Source: Hemibagrus wyckioides
Taxonomy: Eukaryota; Chordata; Actinopteri; Siluriformes; Bagridae
Direction: 5' to 3'
Length of the DNA: 64,000 bases
Assembly: GCF_019097595.1 (NCBI RefSeq)
Contig: NC_080711.1
Span: forward strand, 17,912,928 to 17,976,927
Shown: positions 17,567-29,849 of the stretch, one piece after another
Position numbering within the stretch: position 1 is the stretch's first letter
Layout: every line of letters begins with the position of its first letter
The notes under the pieces: model-generated
The model's database searches: none
The model's input: the letters and a program-made list of their open reading frames with translations, nothing else
Told to the model about the DNA's origin: nothing
Translations under genes and position numbers: made by a program

Positions 17567-18180
17567 TGCTGTAAGCAAGAACACAAATGCCAGAATCTGT
17601 TTCTGTTTTCAAGTTTGGACTGCAAAACGGATCACAGCCAAATGTCATTCCTTTCCATCCAACCGGAGAAGCAAAACACACAAAAACCTCCTGTAGAGTG
17701 CTCTTGCTCTACTTTTAGCCAAAAGAGACCAGGACTAAATCTTTTAATTCTTAAAAATGATCTGAAATTGATTTGAAGGTGAAAAAAAATGGAAAGATGC
17801 AACAGGTGTGTGTGTGTGTGTTGCAGGTGCACAGATGTAAGCGGAAATAATAAATAATCTACTAGGTAATTAACATAAAAAATGTAAATAAATGCTTCAG
17901 GTTTACAAAAAAACCCCACATTTATGGTCGTTTGAACATGTATGCTCCTGCTTAGATTGAATGAAAGATAATTCTGTCATGTTAATTCAAGCACAGTCTG
18001 AGCACTGATAGTAAAAAAAAATAAAAGTATAATAAAAGTATTAAAAAAAATTGAGGAAGAAAAATCAGCCTTGCTTAATGTTTTCACATGGGCTAAAATT
18101 CCCCAACACGTTTCTATGAGTCATCATATGGGAAAAGAGAGAGTGCTGGAGCGATGCCTGGTCAGAATGGAGTTCCCCTT

Positions 18181-18186
18181 CACACA

Positions 18187-18231
<45 letters not shown>

Positions 18232-18236
18232 AGAGA
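18181..18236. repeat. (CA)n-(GA)n microsatellite
   Basis: CA run with one CG interruption followed by a short GA run. Confidence 0.95.
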
Positions 18237-18369
18237 CAAAGGCACTACAGACTGTGCAGAAGGAAATCAACAGAGCAGAGAGAACATTATTAACTGCAGT
18301 CCAGAATCAGATGACGTTTGGCTTTGCCGTGTAAACCCCGGAGGCGCAGTAACAAAATCGAGCTGACAT

Positions 18370-19165
18370 TTGAGGTGTCACCACTTCGCTGCAGGCTTAA
18401 ACAAGCGCACTACTTTCAGAGTGTCTACCATGCATGTGTGTGAAGCAGTGAAGTCATGCTGCCTCATGGAGGGCTGCCGTTCAAGCCCGAGACCTCAAGA
18501 CAAATAAAGGAGCATGTTTTTATAGCAGTGAGCTGAGCTGCATCGTCGATTTTAAACGAACCAGCATGAATTATCCTGTAGACTCCACTGAGCTCTCGAA
18601 GTGTCAAAATAAATCACAATTGCTGTTTTGAAACATTTTGGAAGTATCTCTTGGCCCAAAAAGTTGAACAAATTGCCTTCATTTTAGCTGTCATACTTGT
18701 GCCAGCCTGACATTAACTGGGAAGAAAAATTGTAGTTTTAAATCATTTAATTGAGAAGAAAAAAACCTGCTCACTCAGCCTAACTGGCCTCTCTATTGTT
18801 ACAACACACACTGCCATCAGAGCATGTTCGCCAAATATAGATAGCTCAAAAATAAGGAGCCGACTGGCTAGTGTTACGCCGACCTGGTCTTCATAGACAG
18901 CTCACTAGCTAGCTAGCTTAAAAGGACGCTAGCACTGCAGCGGCGAGACATTAACTATGTAACAACGATAGCATGATAATCGCTTCTTAAAATGTCAGAG
19001 CAAAATATAGATAACTTGGTTTGTCATAGCAGGGAATTATCATGGAAGTATTAAAGCATCAAGCTATGATCTATATGCTATGGAGCTGCTGCTGTCAATC
19101 TGTAAATTCTGAAATAAAATAAATTATTAAATTATCATGGGATCTTTATTCAACTTCTGTAGTGA
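18370..19165. other. Stretch without recognised feature
   Basis: Moderately AT-rich with small GCTAGCTAGC runs (18905-18920). No exon, transposon end or RNA gene was recognised. Confidence 0.4.
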
Positions 19166-19169
19166 TGAA

Positions 19170-19440
19170 TCATACATCCTACACAAGGACCCTGTTGACT
19201 CAGGATCTCAGGGGGACAAGGCAGGGGACACTGTGGACAGGGTGTTTACTCATCACTGGACACAGTCACACATACTGATAATTTAGACAGCGCACAACGA
19301 AATAAATCTAAATAGCCAGAGGAAAACCCCTGAAGCACAGAGAAACGAGCAAACGCTTCACATAGAGGCTGGAATTGAGCCCCCAACCCTGGAGGTGTTG
19401 GTCAATCATGCTAACCACTAAGCTGTAATGCTACCCAGGA
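19170..19440 (-). repeat. tRNA-headed SINE-like repeat, antisense
   Basis: On the minus strand it starts with 'cttagtggttagcatgattg'-like A-box sequence, then a B-box-like part complementary to 'ggaattgagccccca' (19371-19386), then the body matching 'gggttttcctctggc' and 'ccctgtccacagtgtc'. It belongs to the same family as 42025-42298, 54830-55075 and 63255-63535. Degenerate. Confidence 0.55.
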
Positions 19441-19639
19441 TTAGTATTATATAATTTTATATTATAAACACTAGCTCAGCACTGCAATGTGGATTGGACC
19501 TAGGTTAAATCATGAATGCCCTGAAGTCCAATTACAAAAGAAAATACCTTCAGTATATCAAAACCTCAACCTTAAAGCTGTTCACTGGCACCTTAAAGCA
19601 GCCACTGCAGAATCTTGCACAAGTTTTATTGTGATTAAA

Positions 19640-19932
19640 GTGGACAAAAATGCTTGGAGAAAAAGTGGAAAACTATTTGAATTGGTGAAAATGACAAGTA
19701 TTCTTTCTTTTAAACTCCTTCCAGTGAAGACACATACAGCTGTACTCAGGTTTGACACGTGAAAGGAACCGAGATTTGGCTGAATCAAGTTGTGTTGATG
19801 TCACACAAAATGTCTCGGCCAAAATCTGCTGAAAATATGCTCTAATTTAAAAAAAAAAAAAAAAAAAGCAAGCTGTTCCCAATATTGCAGAGTTTGCACA
19901 CAAAACCACAAAATCCTGGAGGGAGTGGTAAA
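19640..19932. mobile_element. Relative of the 14275 MITE, 5' end unclear
   Basis: Shares 'aaactccttccagtgaagac' and 'gaaccgagatttggctgaat'-type sequence with the 14275 copy. It ends in 'aaaatcctggagggagtg', the same terminal motif. A 23-bp A run (19848-19867) lies inside. No matching left terminus was found. Confidence 0.55.
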
Positions 19933-20159
19933 GGCTTGTTTTAAATTTAGTACTATTCATGATAGTTACAGTGATTCCATTAGAAACTTGGTTGTGATAA
20001 GACTTCGGTTCTTATTAACTAAACGGTTGCTCGTGTAAAAACTTGATCCTGCCTGCAAAAAAAGTGCAAGCGGCTGAACTGACAGCCTCCACAGAGGATT
20101 GTGTCATTTCACCTGAACAAAATAGTGACAATTTGGGTTTTTTTCCTGAAGGTCTACAA

Positions 20160-20435
20160 AATTAGATGTAAGTAAGGTTACATGCAACCGAATAATCTGT
20201 TAGTAATTGGATTGTTGGCTCAACCGGATTGAAAAACCTTCATGTAAACACATGTGCAGTGCAGTGGTGTGTATGTTTATTTACATGTTACGTTTGTGCA
20301 GAAGTTTGGAACCCGATTGCGGTGTTTAGGCTACATATAAACACTAATTTTTTTTTTTTTTTTTAGAATCTGCAATCGGATTGAACTAATTCAGATTGAA
20401 GAAATTAGGTGCATGTAAACACACTTAATGTCAAT
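20160..20435. repeat. MITE-like repeat with 'ATGTAAACAC' ends
   Basis: Related blocks 'accggattgaaaaaccttca', 'catgtaaacacatg' and, later, 'tgcaatcggattgaactaat' and 'gcatgtaaacacac' occur in partly inverted arrangement around a T run (20347-20364). Typical of fish non-autonomous elements; boundaries approximate. Confidence 0.45.
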
Positions 20436-21559
20436 CCAAACTGACTCACTATGCATCCGCAGTCACTGTGGGAACAGCCTCTGTTGCGCAAATGAGGATT
20501 AGTTGGCATCCAATGTCAATTTTCATGTTCAGTTTCTACTGAAAACAGCAAAACCTGGTTAGAATTCCTCACTATTTGCACATGATATAATTCATGCAGT
20601 TACTCTTTGTAAACTACATTTAAAGCATTTAAGTCACATTAAGTGTGCAGCTCATATTCAGATTCACTTCTCAAATAAAAATGCTAACAAGTGTAGTAGA
20701 TCTTTTAAAAAGTGTCTGGTGAAACCATTAGGACGCAAAGCTTTAATTTTCTCGTGCCTGCAAATTGATCTGTCCTTTAAAAGAGTCACTTAAAAAAGAA
20801 TAAATTGTTCACAAATCCTCAGTCACTGTTGTGTTTCCTGCGCAACCACATGAGCTCCCAAAACCACAGACTAAAATGGCAGCCATAAATCAGCAACCCC
20901 AAGGATCCATTTTCGCTTTGGGCACTTATGAGGGAAATCCAACACTGCTCTCGCGAGGATGGTTTCCTCTTTTTGAAAATATTTATGCGTACACATGAAC
21001 GTGTTGGAAAAATGGTCGAATCAGCACGGGTCCGTTTACATCCTGATCACATGTGGAGGAAGGAAATAAACATAGAAGCAACAAAATGATGTCATCCAGG
21101 CACACAACGACGGCCTACATCTTAAACCTTAAACTGTGTACTACTGTTTATCCAGGAAAAGCTTTCAAAACAGAGCTGAGTTCTACAAAAATGGCTGACT
21201 CAGATGATTTGTAACAGCTAAAATTATTAAAAGTTCTCAGAAAGAGAAGCAGACAGTGCAGGTTGATTTTTCACTTGTTAGACAACCGAAGGCTTTCAAA
21301 ATCTTCCCAATAATTGACTCCCACCTGGTTTAGAGAACAGCCTTCAGTTCAACCATCAACCATCGTCCTATTTAGCGAGAGGCGTAACAAGAGGGTCCAC
21401 TGCACCACTACAGAGCCAGCACTGATTTCCTTACACACTCGGAAGAGAATCTACAACAGATGGCAGTCTTTCACATGGTCTCGTGTTAAAAAAAGTAACA
21501 TACAGGTACATTTCAGAGACTGGACCTAGCATGTGTCCTAATATACGTGTGATAGAGTC

Positions 21560-21632
21560 GATTAGCCTGCAAAAAAAAAACGAAGATTCAGATTTTAAGT
21601 TCAACACTTTTTGTGCGACATATATATATTTT
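21560..21632 (+). repeat. Dispersed module A, copy 1
   Basis: 'agcctgc' then an A run, 'acgaagattcagattttaag' and 'ctttttgtgcgacat'. Matches 23100-23176 with a short internal deletion. In one frame it reads NEDSDFKFN in both copies. Confidence 0.6.
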
Positions 21633-22082
21633 ATTATAATAAAATACACAAAGAGACACCACAGAGGATTTTACACTTCTAGTTTCTGTTTCTTGTTAAC
21701 ATGAGAGTCTTCTAATTTTTGCTTCTTATTCACTTCAAGACAAAGAAATAAAAAGGAGGCTGGTGAGGGAACAACTGTTTACATCCGCAGTGGCATTAGT
21801 GTTAACAGGAACTAACTTGTTTCAAGGACAATCAACAACATGTTAATTGTTGCCAAATTGCTGTGGTATATAGGAGGAATAAAACTCTTCAGGATGCATT
21901 ACACCACCCAGTGCCTGATTATTCTCCTGTAACTGCTAGCAATATTTGCACAAAAATTAACAGACCCCCAAGAGATTATTCTTCACTGTCCAAAGCCACT
22001 TAAAGGAAAAGGAGGATAAATAAGCAAAAAGCAAGAGTAAAATTCCCCACTTTTATTCAGGCAAACTTCATGTGGCTCACAT

Positions 22083-22086
22083 GTCC

Positions 22087-22124
<38 letters not shown>

Positions 22125-22292
22125 ATTCCATCATTTCTCTCTCACTCTCTATTTTCTTCTTTAATCCATATTCTCTCTCTGTCTATCTCTCTTTCTTGCT
22201 CTCTTTATTCCATAATTTCTCTTTCACTCTCTATTTTCTTCTTTAGTCCATCATCACTCCACCTGTCTCCCTATTTTTCTCTTTATTCCCTC

Positions 22293-22330
<38 letters not shown>
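22083..22330. repeat. CT-rich low-complexity region
   Basis: Two pure CT runs (22087-22122 and 22298-22328) joined by repeated units 'tttattccatcatttctct...tattttcttctttaatccat', which themselves recur about every 90 bp. Confidence 0.9.
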
Positions 22331-22334
<4 letters not shown>

Positions 22335-22754
22335 TATCGAATATTGTATATTACTGGAAGATGACAGAATCATATTGGAGTTTTGGATCGTCTTTAAAAA
22401 AAAATGAGTGAATGACTTCCTCTTGGGATCCTGAGAACAACAAATGGACAAACCACACAATCATTAGGTTTTATGGAGAGTCCTTGTTCATATTCCAAGA
22501 TTTCCTCATGTCTGGAAACATTCTCCTTTCTGGCACTCGGCCTATTCACTCACTCACAGACATACAAAAAGAGAAGAAGATACAACAACCAGACTCATAA
22601 GATAAGTTTCCATCCAAATGTGTCTCAAATGTTAAGTGCAATTCTGAAAAGTCTATAAATATGTTTGATTTGTGTTTCCGGCTCCTGTTCTGCTGAAGAT
22701 TCTGAAGAGGAATACAAAGATGACTCACTGAAGTCACGCAAACTGTGTCTCAAA

Positions 22755-22985
22755 ACTCACATATTAGGACTTTTCACACTTGAAGTAGTTAACTTCGGTT
22801 TATCATAAACTTCAGGAATCCTGGGTTATTTTGTTTGATGTTTCACACTACTCATACTTTACCCAGGGTTAACAATTAATCCTGAGTATTCATAATCTGC
22901 TTCACTCAGTACATTCCTAAACTCTGAGGTAACCTGTTTATTTGCATAATTGCACCATCACCAACCGCGACTGGATAAATACAGC
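22755..22985. repeat. Fish repeat 'CCTGGGTTAttt...ACCCAGGGTTAA'
   Basis: Contains 'ttttcacacttgaa', 'cctgggttattttg', 'tttcacactactcatacttt' and 'acccagggttaacaatt', partly self-complementary. Resembles widespread fish non-autonomous elements. Confidence 0.4.
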
Positions 22986-23099
22986 GTGTGACCACTTTAA
23001 CTAACGGCTTTTCTCATGTGCGACACTTCACTGTAAGAATTGGGATTAAAATTTCAAAAAAGCACCTGAGCAATTATTATTATCTCTCATATCTTTCTA

Positions 23100-23176
23100 C
23101 AGCCTGCGAAGAAAACGAAGATTCAGATTTCAAGTTCAATGTTGTGTGCAGAAAAGTGCTTTTTGTGCGACATTAT
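23100..23176 (+). repeat. Dispersed module A, copy 2
   Basis: 'cagcctgcgaagaaaacgaa', 'gattcagatttcaagttcaa' and 'gctttttgtgcgacat'. Preceded by ctttctacag, which resembles a splice acceptor. Reads EENEDSDFKFNVVC in frame. Confidence 0.6.
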
Positions 23177-23344
23177 TACACACCTAATCAGTAAATAAGG
23201 AGCTCTTAGGCCATACAAAAAGTAGCTAAAGTATGCAGGTGATAAATAAACAATGAATGCAGACATAAAGCAACATAGTGAGATATATTTTTAGGTTTAT
23301 CACATAGTTGAACAGGCAGTCCTTGATCTTTTTTTCACTGTGAT

Positions 23345-23535
23345 ATTCTTTTCTTCGCATATCCCAGCATGTTATGGAGTTCAGGGTCAGAACACAGGGT
23401 CAGCTATGATACAACACCCCTGGAGAAGAGAGGGTTAAGAGCCTTGCTTAAGGGACCAAGAGTAACAGTGCTGGGGCTTGAACCCCTGACCACATAATCA
23501 GTAACTTAGGACCTTAACCACTGAGACTGCCCAAA
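23345..23535 (-). repeat. tRNA-derived SINE-like repeat, antisense
   Basis: On the minus strand the head reads 'tctcagtggttaaggtccta' (A box) and 'aggggttcaagccccagc' (B box), followed by 'cttaagcaaggctcttaacc' and a body ending 'agctgaccctgtgttctgac'. This is a recognisable tRNA-like promoter plus body. A fragment of the family is at 16985-17110. Confidence 0.7.
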
Positions 23536-23539
23536 TTCA

Positions 23540-24765
23540 ATCCAGCTTCCACTAATATTTCAGTCAATTCCTTAACTGTCCTTAACCATAACTGTAAAAA
23601 GACAACAGACTCCGTTTTGCTTCACTTGACACATTTTCCATCATCATATGATTTTTTTTTACTATTATGCAACTACTGTTTACACAACACACAAGTTTCT
23701 ATGACTGTTATAAAGGATGTGATATGAAATGAACACATGCCGCTCATTTTTTTTTATTGAATGTCTTTCTGTTGAACTTTCTATCATGCTAACCCTACTA
23801 CTAAATTTCTAAACGTTAAAAGCACTGTTCATGACGCCGATAACTCGAGGCTAAGCGCAGCATGAAAAACCCTAATGAGATGCATAAAATTAAAAAATTT
23901 AGCATTTCTAAACATTTTCAAAAAAACAAAATTAGATTTCTTTTTGAAAACAAATCTTCAAATGAGGTTTGAATGAATGAGTGATGACAGGAATAATCAA
24001 CATCAACACCGATGATAAAGAACACAGATTTCACAACAAAGGGCTGCAGAGTTTTTGGGCCGCTTTCAAAAAGTTACGAGAATGATGATCATTAATAGTG
24101 TTGAGTATAATAGTATCTAGTTTCCATATGAGCAGGTTTCACAAGCACTAAATCCTAAATCTGAATAAATCAGTGACTGAAGCTGTAGCTAATATTGAAT
24201 ATCTATGGATTAATCTGTATAACGCAATAATATCTGTGTATAACTGTAACACCAGCATTTCTCTCACCCATACACTTTCAGTCACCCCAGGAGTGTGTAT
24301 ATGTGAGTGTGTGACACGTCCCTTGCTTACTTACTGCCACACCCTCAAGCACGCGTCCTGCTAAACCTATTTTCCAACAGCGTACACAGCAGAAGTTTTT
24401 GCCAGCATCTTAAAATAGCATCTTTAGCGCACAGGGGGTCAGGTGGTTTTGAAATCCATGACAAATGTCTCGGGTGTTTACAGTTCAAGCAGCATGGGGG
24501 GGTGGGGGGGTGGAGAGAGATTACAAGAGCGATTTCACACAATCAGACAATAAAAGAGAGAGAGAGAGAGAAAGAGTCGTGAGCTGAAGAGCTGGAAAAC
24601 ACCTGCTCACTTCTGATTAGGAGACACCACAAGTGCTCTTGTGGTCTGTGAGCTCTTAGTGACGGAGAGAGGGAAAGGGGAAAGGATGGATGATCCTTTG
24701 TTAATCTGTATTAATCTTATTTTCTTTTAAAATTAGGATTCACTGCTTTATCAGGATATTGTCAT
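23540..24765. other. Stretch without recognised gene
   Basis: AT-rich; holds a G-rich patch (24494-24515, GGGGGGGTGGGGGGG-like) and a short GA run (24556-24575). No exon recognised. Confidence 0.4.
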
Positions 24766-24769
24766 ACAT

Positions 24770-24955
24770 GTTTACCTTTAGCTGTACGCCCACTGTGCAG
24801 TTTATTAGAAATGCATGTACACCTGTTTTAGTTTATTCTGTTACCTTTATTCTGATGCTTGATATGAACATTAAATGAAGCTCATGACCTGTGATTGGCT
24901 GATTGGATAACTGCATGAATGTTCACATATTGTTCCTAATAAAGTGCACAGTGAG
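24770..24955 (+). repeat. DNA-transposon relic with 'CCTAATAAAGTG' end
   Basis: 'ttattctgatgcttgatatg', 'aacattaaatgaagctcatg', 'acctgtgattggctgattgg' and the end 'tgttcctaataaagtgcaca'. Matches the tail of the 3095 and 29165 copies; probably a Tc1-like end. Confidence 0.55.
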
Positions 24956-24959
24956 AGTA

Positions 24960-25940
24960 CACTGCATCAGATAACATTTTAAACATAAAAAACATAGCTG
25001 TATCTATTTCTAAATATACAACATATATTTTCTTTTAGCATTTTTTCATTTTTTTAACAGACAGTTAGCTAAACAGTTAGCTGTTATAGTGAAGAGTTAG
25101 CTGACTAATTTAGCTAGTAACTAAATTAATAAATTACCAGAGAGCAGCTTATGCTTGATATACCGTTTTAGCTGCTACACGAAGACTACAGTAAGCTAGC
25201 TACTGATGTACATGTTTTCTGTGTGGTAGCATTAGGTTAGCTAGCTAAAAAGATGAAGAGCTAAGCTGACAAACATAGCTAGCATGGGGCGATCCTACGA
25301 CTTTAAGTCGGTCTTGCAAGAATTGTGCATCGACTTGCTATGCTATTTATTTATTTTTACTTTAACTCTACTAAATAAAGCCCTGATGTAGTATGATGAT
25401 TTTTTAGCAAAAGCTGTAGCAGATATCTCCTTGCTCATCATGTGATGCACGGCACTGCTGTAGAGATCTTAAATGACTACTCACTTCTGAGTTGTGTTAG
25501 ACTTCTTTTTAATCTTTTTATTGGACTTAGACTTTTGGAGAGTCTATGAAGTATGAGGTGTGTGTCTGAACCGAGTTGAACCTCTCGTTGAATCCGCTAG
25601 GTTTTTAAGAGAATTTGCCGGAATCTCAGTGTGCCTTGTCAGCATTTTTCTTATCCACGGCTCCCTACTGGGTTGTCTGTCCTACTGATATCCTGCTACG
25701 TTAAATTGCCAGTCCTCCATCACTGAGTTACAAACCGGATTATTATGTCTGCTGAGCACATAAATAACGTGAGTTCAAATGAATTCTGGAACACACACAC
25801 ACACACACACACACAGTAAGTGCCACTAAGTCATAATGAATAATGTGTCCTCTGTGGTTTCTGGGACTGTATGACACACTTATTTACAAAAGATGTGGAA
25901 AGGACACATGCCATACATGAGTAATCTAAAATACTGTCAT
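24960..25940. other. Stretch without recognised gene
   Basis: AT-rich DNA with many GCTAGC/TTAGCTAG steps and one CA repeat (25791-25815). Nothing else supported. Confidence 0.4.
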
Positions 25941-26035
25941 TTCCTTCCTTCCTTCCTTCATTCATTCATTTATTCATTCATTTTTCAGTAAGCGCTTTAT
26001 CCTGGTTAGGGTTGTGGTAGATCTGGTATTCTGGG
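25941..26035 (-). repeat. SINE-tail-like repeat (CATTCATT...AAGCGCTTTATCC)
   Basis: CTTC/ATTC simple repeats followed by 'agtaagcgctttatcctggt' and 'agggttgtggtagatctgg'. This is the antisense 3' tail of a fish repeat whose sense copies appear at 31970-32100 and 40285-40395. Confidence 0.55.
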
Positions 26036-26544
26036 AAAACCCTTCGTACTTTGACATTTTCACTAAATTTTCACTAACTTTCATGAACTGACATGTTCCC
26101 CATTTGAATGGTTCTAGATCAGAAGGGAAGTTCTAGCATTTAAATAATCCCTGAAAAGTAAAAGGGTAGAAAATTGTGTTAAGATTTCATTCCACTTCTA
26201 CTGAAAGACTCCAGCACACTGTTTTTTTAAAGCAACTATTTACTGATTTCATATGTGAGAGATAGCATACTGTGGCATGTTATTATTCAAAATCTTGGTC
26301 AAAGATAAATCACGTACACTTATAGAGCCAGGTTTTAGGCATCTTAATGCAGAATAGCTGCTTGGACATTCTAACTCAGTGTTACGTCTACGCTGAGTTC
26401 TGAGTTACCTGTAAACTCCACATTCCATAACACCATACGGCCTACTGACATGTACATGTCTTCTTCTTCTTCTTTTCAGGGAATAGAAGGTTGGCAGACC
26501 AGCTTTTTGTGCATTACCACTACCAACTGAAATGGTGTACGGAG

Positions 26545-26890
26545 CATTTGTAACCCCTGTGGGTGTTGAACAAATCCCGGCATGGGAGGCAGGCACACTA
26601 ACAAGAAGGCTAAAGACTGCAGCCACTAGCCTCAGTCACTAGTGCGCTTCTTGAGATCAGGAGAATGAGGTTTACCTGCACAGCACCTACCGCTTCCGTC
26701 CGGGTCATGGCACCAATGTAACCCCCGCGGGTACTACTTGCACCTACTTCAAGCAGGTCTCAAACCTGGGTCTCTGGCATGGGAGGTGGGTGCACTAACA
26801 AGGAGGCCAAAGACTGCAGTCACTAGTGTCACTTGCTAGTGTGCCTCTTGAGATCAGGGGAGTGAGGTTTACCTGCACAGCACCTACCTC
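26545..26890 (-). repeat. Tandem pair of tRNA-headed SINE-like units
   Basis: Two adjacent units of about 150-175 bp share 'gcatgggaggcaggcacact/gcatgggaggtgggtgcact', 'aacaagaaggctaaagactg' and 'gaggtttacctgcacagcac'. On the minus strand each has an A-box-like 'ctccttgttagtgcaccc' and unit 2 a B-box-like 'caggtttgagacc'. Copy 1 is about 26545-26690, copy 2 about 26711-26887. Confidence 0.65.
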
Positions 26891-27546
26891 TGGCCTCCAA
26901 TACACATTGATGGAAAATTATAAATATTATTCTTAAAAAACTATATTCTTGATTCCTGTTGGTTCAAAAAAAAAAAAAACAGCAGACAACTTTTAACAAC
27001 TTTCACTGGTATATTCCCATGCTTTTTTTGTCAGAAGACTTTCTAAAGTCATCATAGAAATTATCCAAATTTCCAAAACATTATCCAAATTTCCATTTGC
27101 TAGTCCAACTCCCATCACCCCTGTTCGACCAAGTTAACCTGATTACCAATCACAGTCACCTGGACTCAATACCACATTCCACAATATAAAGACTCTCAAA
27201 CTGTGAGAGGATTTTATCATTGAAGCAGATAAACATGCAGCAAACAACAGGAACTAGGTGAACACCATAAACTGTGAAATCAGAAACAGTAAACATGATC
27301 AAGACTTGGCAATGACAGGTATGAAACACTGAGTATGTGTAGTACTGCTCAGTCTGTGAATGGATGTGAGAGTCTATATATTGTGTAACACCCAACATAA
27401 AATAAAAATGAACCCAATGCTGTTGAGGTGTCAAAACACTGGTCAAAACATGACTTTTTGTCAGGCTTGTGTGAATTTACCCACAGAGACATCCAGCAGG
27501 TTTAACCGGTCCTCCAGATATATACACCTTGAATAGTTTGCACCCC

Positions 27547-27594
27547 CCCTCTCTCTCTCTCTCACTCACACACACACACACACACACACACAAT
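27547..27594. repeat. (CT)n-(CA)n microsatellite
   Basis: Short CT run followed by a CA run after CCCCCC. Confidence 0.92.
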
Positions 27595-28092
27595 TTAACA
27601 CACTTATAAAGACCTTCAGGCAACATAGTGTAAGCTAAGCCACCTACAGATTTCATTTATATGTCATATATCTTTATATTTAAACCTTGCTGTTGATTTG
27701 CTAGCTATGAAATTTGTAAATGTTGCAGCACCAGGACAAAACAAATAAAGTAAGCTTATTTTTTAAATAATTATTACATGATGAACTGGTAAATTTGGAA
27801 AAAATAACAAAAAAAGAATAAAATCTAATGTACATGGGACAAGTACATTGGATTGTAAAAGCCTCATTAACATTAGACAGATGGGATTTCCATCCTTAGT
27901 AATTTAAGCAATTAGATTGATTACTCATTTGATTGGCTATTTCCAGTAGAATAATCTTTTTCATGTCTGCATTTTTCATGCAGAATGTGTTCAATTATAT
28001 AAATATCTCTTCCTTTCCTTCTATTTTTTTTCCAACTCTGTCTCCACTGCTCACTCTGTCTTTGATACTCTTTCCCTTTCTCAGTGTAATTA

Positions 28093-28096
<4 letters not shown>

Positions 28097-28137
<41 letters not shown>
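28097..28137. repeat. (CT)n microsatellite
   Basis: About 20 uninterrupted CT units. Confidence 0.95.
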
Positions 28138-28139
<2 letters not shown>

Positions 28140-28199
28140 TTCCTTTAGGCCTTTAAACTTTTGCCTCTTACCATTTTCACATTTCTTCTTATTTTTAGT

Positions 28200-28341
28200 A
28201 TCAATTCCATCCACCCATTTTCTGTATCGTTTATCCTGCATAGGATCACCGGAAGCCTGGAGCCTATCCCAGGGATCTTGGGGCACAAGACACAGGACAC
28301 CCTGGACAATGTGATTACCCATCACAGGGTACAATCTTACA

Positions 28342-28389
<48 letters not shown>

Positions 28390-28520
28390 GTCTCTCTCTC
28401 TCGCTCTCTCTCTCTTGCTTTCTTGCTTACACCCATTCACATGTCTTTGGACTGGAGGAGGAGACTGGAGTACCTGAAGGAAACCCCCAAAAGAACATGG
28501 AGAACATGCAAACTACACAC
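28200..28520 (-). repeat. tRNA-headed SINE-like repeat body, antisense, expanded by CT repeat
   Basis: 'ccacccattttctgtatcgt', 'agcctggagcctatcccagg' and 'gggcacaagacacaggacac' form the left part. A CT array (28341-28425) replaces the usual CA-rich centre. 'catgtctttggactggagga' and 'gagaacatgcaaact' form the right part. The head with A and B boxes is missing. Confidence 0.65.
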
Positions 28521-28626
28521 ACACACACACACACATACACACACACATATAAATATAGGGTGCAGATAGTAAGAAAGATTAATAATAGTAGTCATATTAT
28601 TAGTATTATTAGTAGTACTGTTTCTT

Positions 28627-28657
<31 letters not shown>

Positions 28658-28672
28658 TTATTATTATTATTA
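28509..28672. repeat. (CA)n, (TTC)n and (TTA)n microsatellites
   Basis: CA run (28515-28548), then TTC run (28620-28655) passing into TTA units (28656-28671). Confidence 0.93.
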
Positions 28673-29164
28673 TGGACATTAATCAACAGTTTGGACTCTT
28701 GTATAAAAAAAATGAATTCAGTGTTTAAGTTGTAATGTCTTGCTTCTGAATCCTTTCTGTTCCACTATTCCATCTATTTTTATCTCTTGCATCTCTTTCT
28801 ACACCACTGTGAAACCGTAGCTCTGGTATTGTATTCCTTTCGCACATGGTGCCATTTCACACGAGTGTGCAACGGGTGGACTTCAGAGTTTAGTTGGACT
28901 AGAGAAACAGGCTCGGACCAAAATTAAAGTGCGGGTGTAAAAATAATTCAGAATAATCTGCAAACAAATATTGATATATGAACACATGATATACAGTATA
29001 TTCATGTTTAGAGCTGATATCAGGTCTGTTAATAGTTATTAAATTACCTGGGCTTAGAATGAATAAATAAATTGGTACTATTAAAAAAACATCCATTGAG
29101 AGAGAAAGAGTAAGGTTAGAGGATGACAAAGGCTACAAAAACTTGAATAACATCTCATTAAAAT

Positions 29165-29595
29165 TGTGGTGAGCAGAAAAGCATCTCAGAATGTGTTTTT
29201 TGCTGATCTTCTCATTGTAGCTGCAGATTCCTGTCCTTGGCTGACAACAAGGTTTGACATCTTGTGTATTCAGAGATGCTTTTCTGCTCACCATGGTCGT
29301 AAAGAGTGATGATTTTGAGTTTTGCCATAGACTTCCTGAAGCAGTTTAGCTTTTCTTTTCATCAACAAGCTCTTCATCTCCTGCAAAACTGCTGATTGCT
29401 GGATATCTTTTGCTTTTTGGTGTGAGATCTGACTTTTCTGCAATATTTAAACCAACCTGTCAGTCACCACCAACAACACCACGGTCATTTTTTCCCCCAT
29501 TCTGATGTTTGATGTGAACATTTACTCAAGCTCTTGACCCTGTATCTGAGTGTTGTTTTCCAAGTTTTCTGGTGTTCATAATAAAGTGGAGACAT
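29165..29595 (+). repeat. DNA-transposon relic, relative of 3095 and 24770
   Basis: 'gtggtgagcagaaaagcatc' at the left, 'gatgcttttctgctcaccat' internally (inverted relative), 'ctgatgtttgatgtgaacat', 'agctcttgaccctgtatctg' and 'ttcataataaagtgg' at the right end. Likely Tc1-like; no frame. Confidence 0.5.
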
Positions 29596-29791
29596 ATTAA
29601 TGTCCACAACCACTTTTAATGTAGCATATAAACCCAGTTTAGGATTGATGCACATTACCACCCTATTTTGGCTATTCTACTGTACATGTGAATGGAGTAA
29701 ATGTTTGTAAAAAGTACAAAATGAGCAGATTGTACAGTATGCAAGCATTTAGCAGTGTTATTATTATTATTGTGCTATTATAGTGCTATTC

Positions 29792-29848
29792 CTAGCTATA
29801 GTAATAATAATAATAATTTATTATTATTGTTTTTATTACTATAGCTAG
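29792..29848. repeat. Inverted repeat, 16-bp perfect arms
   Basis: CTAGCTATAGTAATAA (29792-29807) and its exact reverse complement at 29833-29848, with an AT-trinucleotide loop. Predicts a stable hairpin. Confidence 0.9.
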
Positions 29849-29849
29849 A

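Noticed and set aside
23345..23535. Genuine tRNA gene on the minus strand
   Set aside because: A and B boxes are present but no cloverleaf; followed by a SINE body.
27921..28682. 171-173 codon frames on both strands
   Set aside because: Driven by CT/GA, CA and TTC repeats and a SINE-like fragment.
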